Below, piece by piece: positions 55,480 through 64,000 of a DNA stretch of 64,000 nt. The position numbers and the translations under genes were made by a program. Under the pieces are notes generated by a model. The model was not told where the DNA came from, did no database searches, and saw nothing but the letters and a program-made list of their open reading frames with translations. Each line of letters begins with the position of its first letter. Within the stretch, counting starts at the first letter, position 1. The stretch covers positions 21,614,998 through 21,678,997 of the forward strand of contig CM059186.1 of NCBI GenBank assembly GCA_030323885.1. Reading direction: 5' to 3'. This DNA comes from Branchipolynoe longqiensis. Taxonomy: Eukaryota > Annelida > Polychaeta > Phyllodocida > Polynoidae.

Positions 55480-56600
55480 GGCGGGTAAGCGCGGGGGGCG
55501 CGGGTGAATGGAATTTACATGCATTATTCGACGGTAAGCGGTAATTATTTTTTGAGGCACGCGCCGGTTCTGCGCCGACTCTGCGCCGGTTCTGCGTCGA
55601 CGTGTCGCCGGGCCTACACTAATTGGGCGCTGATTGATACGACCCGGGGCCACATCAATTAGCGAAATGAGCGGCCAAATGGTGGCAGGGCGTCGCCCGG
55701 GCTGTATAACGCCAATAGGGCCAATGTTTTCTAATTGGGCTCGTGTCGCCCCGGCCGAGCCTCGCGCCCGCGCGCCCCGCGCCCCGGCGCCCTCACGCCC
55801 CCGGGCCCCGAGGCCCTGCACCCCGGCACCCCAGTACGCCCCGGTAGGCCCGGGCAGGCCCCGGCTCCCCCAGCCCTTCGCTGACCGGGAGCGGGGAGGG
55901 GCATGGCGGGGGTCGGCCTCTCGGGCCAGTCAGCGCTGTGAGATTGGGGTGATTTGGGCGCGAACACAGGAGATCCGTGGTCAGTGGATCAAGTAAAGAG
56001 GCTTTAGTTTTCAGGGGGTGGTGGCGGAGTAGGAGTAGGGTTGGCTGAGTGGGGAGACATGCATGGCCCCGGGGCACGCGGCTCCGACAGGCGGCCACCG
56101 CCCCGCTTGCCCGCCCGCCCTGCCCCACCTCCCGGTCGGGCGCAGGACCCCGACCGGCTGTAAGTGGCATCGTTACCGCCTATCCTTCGCTCTCCTCCGG
56201 GCGGCGGGAAACACCCGCGCGGCCTCCTCCTCCTCCTCCCGCCCTAACCTCCCTGCCCCATTCCGCCCTTTCCGCCTCTTCCTCCCACCCTTCCCCGCCC
56301 CTCTTTGATCCCTTCCTTCCTTCCTCCCTTCCTTCCTTCCTTCCTTCCTCCACCCCTCCCTCCTCCTCCTCTTCCGCCCGCCACCCGTTCGCCCACCCGC
56401 CAGTCTGCCTTGGTGTAGGCGGCGACGAACCATTAGATCCGGGCCGGAATTAAACACGTCCACAACAAAACGGCGGCGGGTCTCTAGCACTCTGCGCGCC
56501 GGGCGCGGCGGGCACTCGGCGCGGTCGGGCCGACGCGCCGCTAATTCCGGTGCATTAGAGCCCGGGGTTATCGTGCCTTTCGCCCGGCGCGCCATTAATG
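55480..56600. promoter_or_regulatory. CpG-rich region with candidate conserved elements
   Basis: High GC and CpG content. A lower-GC patch at 55600-55740 has ATTGGGCGCTGATTGATACG, CATCAATTAGCG and CCAATGTTTTCTAATTGGGC. C/T-rich tracts follow (56290-56350). Long Pro/Arg/Ala frames lack any recognisable domain. It may be a CpG island or enhancer cluster; no transcript evidence. Confidence 0.3.
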
Positions 56601-56699
56601 GGGGCCAAGCCGCCCCCCCCCCCTCCCGGTGCCCGGCCGGCGCTCACATTACTCCACTTTGAAGCCCTTGTGACCACCACAGCCCTATCACTGCGCCAC

Positions 56700-56960
56700 A
56701 TCTCCCAACACCTCTCCACACACACACACACGCCTCCCCACACACTAACACTCACTAAACGCTCTTGCACAACCACACAGAGCCACCTGTACCCCAAGCC
56801 CCCCCCCCCTCCCCTCTCTCTATCTCTCTCTCTCCTCCCCCTTCTCACCCACAACTCGCCCCCTTCCCTTCCCAGCCGTCTCACCCCAACACAGTTCTAA
56901 TTTCCTATATAAGGCGCCCGGCGGGGGGGGGGGGGGGGGGGGCGGAGTTGTGAGGCGGGA
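56700..56960. repeat. CA/CT/C-rich and G-run low complexity
   Basis: CACACA, CTCTCT and a 21-G run near 56924. Confidence 0.8.
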
Positions 56961-57279
56961 GTTAGGTGGGGGCGGGGTCCGGTACGCTCACTGGGGGGTG
57001 GTAACTGGTAGCCGGCTATAGGCTAGCTGGTGGCCGCCGGCTTTCTATATCCAATTTACAGTTATCAGCTTCGTCACGCAACCTGCTCCTTTGACGGGTC
57101 GTTGGTGGGTCCGGCCGCACAGGAGAGGGAGGGCGGCCCGGGGGAACGTGGGAAGCATTGCTGAGCCTCCCCCCCCCTCCCCCCGCCCCGCGGCCCACTC
57201 TCACCCGCCACCTCCACCCCGACAGGTCGGCGCATACCCGCACATATCCCGCCCTGGATGGGTAGGCTCTCATCGGGAG

Positions 57280-57680
57280 GTATACTGGCTGAGGCCGGGG
57301 GCTGGGGCCAGTAGACTGGCGGCTGGGGGTCGGGGGGATTGGGGGGGCTGGGGGGCTGTGGGGCTGTGGGGCTGGGGGGCTGGAGGCTGCGGGTCGGGGA
57401 TCGGGGTGTGTGGGTATACATTCCGTATGTGTGTGTATTGAGGCCGGGGGTGTGCGGGAGGGCGGGGTGTGTGTGTATATATGCCAGTGTATGTAGGGAG
57501 GCCGGGCGGCAGGTGCGGGAGGGATGGCGGGGGCCGGGGGACGGAGGTCCGGTGGCCGGGAGGGAGGGTGCGGAGGCCGGGGGCCGGGGGTCCAGGGGCG
57601 GGGTCTGTGGGTATACATGCCGTAGGTGTATGTAGGGAGGCCGGGTGGGGGGAGCGGGTGCCGGAGGGAGGGTGGGGTGC
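57280..57680. repeat. GGGGGCTGGGG-type low complexity with repeated GTGTGTGTATA units
   Basis: G-rich units plus a longer unit (GGGTATACATTCCGTATGTG and variants) repeated three or four times. Frames here are artefacts. Confidence 0.7.
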
Positions 57681-57689
57681 GAGGGTTCC

Positions 57690-57960
57690 AGCACATCCTG
57701 ATGGCCCGCCGCCTAGTTAGCAAGGACAACCCGTCGCAAATTGACTTCATCATTAGAACCCAACTTGGGACGGCTCTAGACGAGAATGACTAATAATTAT
57801 AAATCACACAAATGACCAATAAGACGAATTAGTAATCGTCGGGTTCGCGGGGGGCTATGTCGGCGGAGAGGGAAGCAAAACAATTGCCCCTATCGGCGCC
57901 CTCCATACACCCGAAGTTAGCCTGTCCCTGCGCCCGGAAGTGGGAACACGCAAGGGACGC
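57690..57960. promoter_or_regulatory. candidate conserved non-coding element
   Basis: Single-copy sequence with GACTAATAATTATAAATCAC and GACGAATTAGTAATCG between repeats. Homeodomain-type cores; inference only. Confidence 0.3.
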
Positions 57961-58039
57961 TATGCGACTGGCATCGTTGGGTTGTTTGTTGTAGGTCAAA
58001 ATTGCAAACAATACTGGTACTGGGAATGTGGAGCGTAAC

Positions 58040-58471
58040 GCTAAGATTCCATATATACGGTATGCGGTATGTGAGTGTCAATGCGAATGCGAATACGAAT
58101 GCAAATGTGCATGCAAATGCAAATGCGAATGCGAATGCGAATGCGAATGCGAATGCGAATCCGAATCCGAATCCGAATCCGAATGTGAATGCGACAGAAA
58201 ATGGAAAAGCATGTAAATGCAGGGTGCGATTGCGAATGCCGATGCGAATGCAAATGCATGGACGCAAAGTGGATCACTCAATGGACCGATCGGTGCGAAT
58301 GCGATTTTGTCACATTTGCGTTTGCATTTGCATTTGCAATTGCATTTACATTCACGTACCAGGGTGCCACATACCACATACCGCATACCACATACCACAT
58401 ACCACACACCACATACCACATACCACATACCACATACCACATACCACATATATGATATATGGAATCTTAGC
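58040..58471. mobile_element. GAATGC/TATGCGG palindromic element, copy 3
   Basis: GCTAAGATTCCATATA at the left is inverted as TATATGGAATCTTAGC at the right. The left arm is a GAATGC/GAATCC hexamer array, the right arm TTTGCA/TTTGCG then ACATACC units; an AATGGAAAAGCATG block is shared with copy 1. No gene. Confidence 0.65.
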
Positions 58472-58479
58472 TTAATGGT

Positions 58480-59140
58480 TGAACAGTGTGGATGTTAGCC
58501 GAATTGGGAATACTTTATATGTGCTGTATAAGTATTATGCGAGTATAATTAATCGGAAGCTTTCCACCTCGTCTCCTACTATTCTCCACCCTCAGTCATC
58601 TACAACATGGTTCTTGATGTTATTGATCATCGAGTACTAAGTGCTCTGACAACCTCAAGCCAATTGCTGTGCCACCTGTTTGTACATGCATTGACTTGTC
58701 TTGCGAGGCACCCTCACTCTGACCACTGAAATTTGTTAAATTTTAGCCTAGCGACGGTGAACCTCTAGCCAGAGATTATATATTCTTCATTATGGGTCAT
58801 TCTCAGAAATGTTGTCCCACTTATTTAGCTTCCACGTTACATTGTTAATGAATAAGCCCTTTTTGTAGGGGTGAGGTAGTCAGTCAAAATAGTTATTGTT
58901 GTCTGTATATTAAGTATGTTCTATTGTTAGCAATACTGAATGCATTTAATCTATCCCACAAAGCGTCTTCAAAATATGTTTGACAATTTACACACTTTTG
59001 TGCTAATGTGAAAATATGCATATCGACAACATGCATATATACCTTACTGGGTGGACGGTGTAGCCACCGTCATTCGATAACTCTTGGCGTGTGTATATAT
59101 GTTCCGCATAACATATTATATGAATATAAATATCACTAAA
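58480..59140. other. no recognisable feature
   Basis: AT-rich sequence without repeats, open frames of note or motifs that I recognise. Confidence 0.4.
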
Positions 59141-59379
59141 TCAGTTACTGCAGTTGTAGTTTATGAATACTTCGGTAAGTAATTTAGTTTCATTTTGCTG
59201 TTGTAAATTTGGACAGTGATCACCCTTCACGCACATATGCGTGCACACACTTTCACACACACACACACACATAAACATACACACATGCGCACACACACGT
59301 GCAGACAATCTCTCTCCGCCCTCTCGCACTGCCCCAATCCGCATCCACCCCTTTCCCCCATGCTCTCCCACTGCTGTCT

Positions 59380-61605
59380 CTAATGTAGCAGTCACACTAC
59401 GACGACAATGGGAGGGCGACAGCCCGGCGGCTGGAATTTTGAGAAATCCCGACGACCTATGCAAATTCGGGCTAAGTTGGACGACAATCGGACGACATCC
59501 GGACGACATCGGGACAACAGACGGGACGACAGCGGGACGACAGTGTTTGTGTGTCTGTGTCTGTGTGTGTGACTCTGTGTCTCTGTGTGTGTCTCTATGT
59601 GTGTGTCTGTGTCTCTGTGTGTCTGTGTCTATGTGTGTGTCTGTGTCTATGTGTGTGTCTGTGTCTATGTGTGTCTATGTGTGTCCATGTGTGTGTCTGT
59701 GTCTGTGTATGTGTGTCTGTGTCTGTGTGTGTCTGTGTGTGTGTCTGTGTCTGTGTGTGTCTGTGTCTGTGTCTATGTGTGTGTCTGTGTCTATGTGTGT
59801 ATGTGTGTCTGTGTCTGTGTATGTGTGTGTGTCTGTGTGTGTCTGTGTCTGTGTCTGTGTCTGTGTGTGTATGTGTCTCTGTGTGTGTATGTGTGTGTCT
59901 GTGTCTATGTGTGTCCATGTGTGTGTCTGTGTGTGTCTGTGTGTGTGTGTGTGTGTGTCTGTGTGTGTCTGTGTGTGTCTGTGTGTGTGTCTGTGTCTGT
60001 GTGTGTCTGTGTCTATGTGTGTGTCTGTGTCTATGTGTGTATATGTGTGTCTGTGTGTCTGTGTGTGTCTGTGTGTGTGTCTGTGTCTGTGTGTGTCTGT
60101 GTGTGTCTGTGTGTGTATGTGCCTCTGTGTGTGTCTGTGTGTGTCTGTGTCTGTGTGTGTCTGTGTGTGTGTCTGTGTCTGTGTGTGTGTCTGTGTCTGT
60201 GTGTGTGTCTGTGTCTCTGTGTGTGCCTCACTCTCACTCTCAGTCTGACTCTGACTCTGACTCTGACTCTCAGTCTGACTCTGACTCTCAGTCTGACTCT
60301 GACTCTCAGTCTGACTCTGACTCTCACTCTCAGTCTGACTCTGACTCTCACTCTCAGTCTGACTCTCACTCTCACTCTCAGTCTGACTCTCACTCTCACT
60401 CTGAGAGTGAGAGTGAGAGTCAGACTGAGAGTGAGAGTCAGACTGAGAGTGAGAGTCAGACTGAGAGTGAGAGACAGACTGAGAGTAAGAGTGAAAGTCA
60501 GACTGAGAGTCAGAGTCAGACTGAGAGTCAGAGTCAGACTGAGAGTGAGAGACAGACTGAGACTCAGAGTCAGACTGAGAGTGAGAGTCAGACTGAGAGT
60601 GAGAGTCAGAGTCAGACTGAGAGTCAGAGTCAGAGTCAGACTGAGAGTGAGAGTGAGGCACACACAGAGACACAGACACACACACATACACAGACACAGA
60701 CACAGACACAGACACACACACAGACACACACATAGACACACATATACACACACAGACACACACATAGACACAGACACACACATAGACACAGAGACACAGA
60801 CACACACACATACACACACAGACACAGACACACACACATGCACACATATAGACACATATACACACAGACACACACATAGACACATACACACACATATACA
60901 CATAGACACAGACACACACAGAGACACACACACAGACACACACACAGACACACACACAGACACACACACACAGACACAGACACACACACAGACACACACA
61001 TATACACACATATACACACACAGACACACACATAGACACAGAGACACATACACACACATACACACACAGACACAAACAGACACACACACACAGACACAGA
61101 CACACACACACACACAGACACACATATATACACACACAGACACACACATAGACACAGACACACACATAGACACACATATGCACAGACACAGAGACACACA
61201 GAGACACATACATGGAGAGAGAAGCAACTACAGCTTAACGACAAGACGACAGTGCCGCGACAGTGCCGCGACAGTGCCACGACAGTGCGACAGTGCCGCG
61301 ACAGTGCCGCGACAGTGCCGCGACAGTGCCGCGACAGTGCCGCGACAGTGCCGCGACAGTGCCGCGACAGTGCCGCAACCTCGGCTGTCGTCGGCTGTCG
61401 TAGAAGTTTTTCAACATGTCCAAAATCCCCACGACAACCCGGCGACAGTCGAGAAAGAGTGGAGAAACTGGAGGTGTCGCGGAGGTGTCGCGGCGGCACC
61501 TGCGCGGCACCTGCGCGACACCTGCGCGACAATCAGCGACATCCGGGAGTGGGTGTCGCAGGGCTGTCGCCGCTGCTTGTCGTCGTAGTGTGACTGCTAC
61601 ATTAG
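59380..61605. mobile_element. foldback-like element: short TIRs around giant inverted microsatellite arms
   Basis: CTAATGTAGCAGTCACACTA at 59380 is exactly inverted at 61586-61605; similarity extends to about 46 bp (GGGCGACAGCCC shared). Inside the TIRs lie GACGACA-rich (59440-59545) and CGACAGTGCCG tandem (61245-61375) blocks. From 59545 to 61215 the sequence is a (TGTGTCTG)n arm, a GACTCT/CAGTCT block, then their inverted counterparts, symmetric about 60404. TA may be the target duplication (59381-59382 and 61603-61604); TCT also lies outside both ends. No transposase frame; Cys-Val or Thr-His frames are repeat products. Confidence 0.7.
61250..61378 (+). repeat. CGACAGTGCCG 11-bp tandem array
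   Basis: About 11 near-perfect units in the right subterminal region of the foldback-like element. Confidence 0.85.
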
Positions 61606-61609
61606 TCTT

Positions 61610-62110
61610 ACCACTACCCACTGCATGGGACCGCCCGTTGCCGTGCCCATACAGAGCTGCAGATGTGCAGCCTTTAGCGCGCCATCATGACTGAGAACTC
61701 CCCAAAAGCAACACAAACAAATAAACGTGCAGACAAACACAGAAATCTGTCAGGATCATCGTCATATCCTAACTGTAACTTAGTGTAAACATGCTGTGCT
61801 ACCGGTGGCACCACCTGTGAGCGTTCAAGCTCACTACTGACGACTGCGCGGTGTATCTTTTCCTTTACGACACAGCCACTCGGGAACTCCAACACCAACT
61901 ATGGCGCGCTTTTAATAGTCACCCACCCTCCCTCCCACCTTCCCACTCACCCACCCACCCACCCACCCTTAATAGTGCGCTAATGAATTGCGGTCGCCGA
62001 GTCTGTGCGCATCCTTGCTGCGCATGTAGCTGTACAAGTGCGGCCCATATGCGGAGACATGTTTGACCTTTACGGCGCACGCAGCTTTGTCCAGTCCAGC
62101 CACCCCCCTC
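61610..62110. other. no recognisable feature
   Basis: Mixed single-copy sequence with a short CACC run at 61921-61965 and GCGCTAATGAATTGCGG. No gene is seen. Confidence 0.35.
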
Positions 62111-62122
62111 CACTAGTTTATT

Positions 62123-62452
62123 TTGTTTGTTGTTTTACGACCTAGCAACATCTAAGGTCATATCAGGACAGGTACCGACTTTTGACAGTGCGCACTCATG
62201 GCAACTTTATAGTGCTGTCCCACTGGGAAACCAGGCCACCCACACCATGACCTGATATCCCACTCAGTCACATTATCCTGACACTGAGCCAACCAGTCCT
62301 TGCCCTATCCTAATAATGCCGAGCGCCTGGCTAGGAAGCGACAAGTATACATTTTTAAGTGATTGGTTTGACTCGACCAGGGTTTGAACCCACGCCCCCA
62401 TGATCTACCAGCACGGGAGACGGACGCTCTAACTCATTCGCCCATCCCGTCT
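62123..62452 (-). mobile_element. SINE-A, full length
   Basis: Head AGACGGGATGGGCGAATGAG at 62452, B box GGGTTCAAACCC near 62392, tail at 62123. Confidence 0.8.
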
Positions 62453-62882
62453 GGTCCACCCACTAGTAGCGATGACAGTAAATAAAGGGACATGAGTCAT
62501 CGCTCTGTTATACCAAAGACAATGTACGACAAGACGTGCCACTCATCGCTTTCATATAGGAATTTCTGAAATAATCATGCAGTGGCGGCATTCCATGGAA
62601 AACAAGCTGCATTGTCTTTAATCACTTTTCTTATTCAGACATACTCACAACTTTTATTAATGTATGGCACAGATTAAAGTGCCTAAAGTATGTTTGAACT
62701 TTACTATACTATAATATTGTTTTCATTATTAATATTAGTAGATAATACACTATAATTGTCGTACAGTATCTTTGATGGTAAAGCAGTCAGGGTGGGCTAA
62801 GGAACCTGTTGCCTAGTTTAAATGGTACAGTAGTCAGGCTGGACTAGGGAACCTGTCCAATTACCCCACTTGCTGTATTTCA

Positions 62883-63345
62883 GGCTGTATCCACCCTACT
62901 ATACGGGGCCGAGGCCTAAACAGTGTACAGACGACAGGTGAAAAAGCTGTACGCCTTCATGATGCGACATCTGCATTCAATCATGAGGCTAACCTGGAAG
63001 GACAAAGTGACAAATAAGGAAATACTCAAACAGATGGGGCTGCCCTCAATGGAAGATCTTCTGATCAAAAAGAATCTTCGGTGGACTGGACACCTCATGC
63101 GGATGTCATCAGACAGGCTACCAAAGCAGATCCTCTACTCTCAAATGTCTTCTGGTTACAGAAAGAGAGGGCGCCCTCGTCTCTGGTTCAAGGATACCAT
63201 CAAGAGAAACATGAAGCTGAGAGACATTAAGACTGACTCATGGACATCACTCTCACAGCAGAGAGCTAAATGGAGAGCAGCAGTCAAGTAATGAAAGCAG
63301 TCTTTGTCGCATCACGACCGACAGCATGATGATGATGATGTATTT
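62883..63345 (+). pseudogene. non-LTR retrotransposon (RTE-like) reverse transcriptase C-terminus
   Basis: The frame reads AVSTLLYGAEA, a TAA stop (62917-62919), then TVYRRQVKKLYAF, LRWTGHLMRMSSDRLPKQIL, RKRGRPRLWFKDTIK and DSWTSLSQQRAKWRAAV, ending at TAA 63289-63291. These blocks are the usual thumb and C-terminal parts of RTE/CR1-type polymerases. The short 3' end closes with (ATG)n at 63328-63341, as is typical of RTE elements. It is 5'-truncated, with a stop where a Trp codon is usual. Dead copy. Confidence 0.7.
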
Positions 63346-63399
63346 CATGGGAAAGCTCTGAGTGGAGCATATTGTTGTACATTGTCTTGGGTTATACTT

Positions 63400-64000
63400 A
63401 TTTTAGTCCGATGGCTTTGAGTTTCCATCATTTTCTGAGATGAACATATTAGGACTGATCGTTAGAACCTTTCTTAGATGACCTTGAAGTAACTTCGATT
63501 TAAAATTGTTAAGTTTGGATATTTTTGAAGTGTGAGCAAGCTAAATTAATTTTGGCATGCTTGCCAAACCTCTGATCCTGTAGACTTCAACAGTAACAGG
63601 TTAAATTAAAGCTGCATAGTCCGATGAAATATCAAATTTTCAAAACCAAACCAATTATCTAGATTTGATTTGACATACCTAACTTAGATACTGATGCACT
63701 TATTAAGCATTTGTTTCTGCATAGAAGGCAATACTAAGTCAAATTAACAGAACCTGTTGCTGCAGAAGTCTCTGGTGTCAGACTTTTGGCAAGCATTCCA
63801 AAACTAATTTTCCATGTTTGCACTCAAAATATATCAAAAGTTTACTATTTAAAATAAAAATAACTTTGAACTAATGTAAAGTAGATACTAGTGATTGATC
63901 TAATATATTTATCTCAGAAAAAATACAGAAATTCTAAACCATCGGATTATGCAACTTTAAATTCACTTAGTATGCCCTTCCAAATAACAACTAATACTTA
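63400..64000 (+). mobile_element. TTAA-MITE split by another TTAA-MITE, runs off the window
   Basis: Left blocks (TTAGTCCGATGGCTTTGAGT) run to TTAA at 63606; the expected continuation (ATTCACTTAGTATGCCC) resumes after TTAA at 63957. Confidence 0.7.
63610..63956 (-). mobile_element. TTAA-MITE, complete, 347 bp, nested
   Basis: TTAA on both sides; ends AGCTGCATAGTCCGATG and ATCGGATTATGCAACT. Same length as the copies at 21310 and 33705. Confidence 0.85.

Noticed and set aside
58028..58277. Frames with Asn-Ala or Cys-Glu repeats
   Set aside because: They are hexamer GAATGC translations in a palindromic element.
59551..61588. Frames of 300-670 codons of Cys-Val or Thr-His
   Set aside because: They come from inverted TGTGTC/ACACAG microsatellites.

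Overview
This window is animal nuclear DNA, almost certainly from a mollusc and most likely a gastropod. The evidence is one intron-containing homeobox-type exon, tRNA-headed SINEs with tails of the kind common in molluscan genomes, tyrosine-recombinase retrotransposons, many MITEs and very long simple repeats. There is no bacterial gene organisation. I recognise only one host gene. Nearly every other long open frame lies in low-complexity DNA or in a transposon.

Layout. 0-5 kb: a pogo-like MITE, a terminal-inverted-repeat (TIR) element with three 206-bp internal repeats, a poly(A) retroposon and three SINE-A copies. 5-24 kb: palindromic MITEs rich in GAATGC and TATGCGG, SINE-A and SINE-B copies, blocks of minisatellite (including about 49 tandem 9-mers carrying a GC-box core) and a field of MITEs with TTAA target duplications, several nested in one another. 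24-27.3 kb: a minus-strand first exon (26262 to 25665) encoding 199 residues with an octapeptide/eh1 motif, best read as the N-terminus of a Vsx (visual system homeobox) protein. Its homeodomain is not seen in the 25 kb downstream. 27-36 kb: TG/CA, G-rich and 14-20-bp minisatellites, with two more elements of the 206-bp-repeat family. 37-47 kb: two head-to-head tyrosine-recombinase-order retrotransposons embedded in TACATAGA microsatellite. One is a decayed DIRS-like copy on the minus strand, split by a Harbinger-type MITE. The other is a nearly intact PAT/Ngaro-like element on the plus strand with textbook split direct repeats (A1 ... B1-A2-B2). 47-55 kb: a 16-bp minisatellite split by a SINE, further SINEs, and nested TIR elements. 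55-58 kb: CpG-rich DNA with homeodomain-type motifs. 58-64 kb: another GAATGC palindromic element, a 2.2-kb foldback-like element made of inverted microsatellite arms, a SINE-A, a non-LTR retrotransposon tail and two nested TTAA MITEs.

How it fits together. The Vsx-like exon is the only host coding sequence I can support. Short GC-rich single-copy islands with TAATTA or TAATTG motifs, scattered between repeats, look like the regulatory surroundings of a developmental transcription factor; that is inference. The rest is layered mobile DNA, and several insertions can be dated relative to each other because empty sites can be read directly. The most unusual items are the giant inverted-microsatellite foldback element, the family of TIR elements sharing a 206-bp tandem core, and the PAT-like element whose terminal repeats are still identical.
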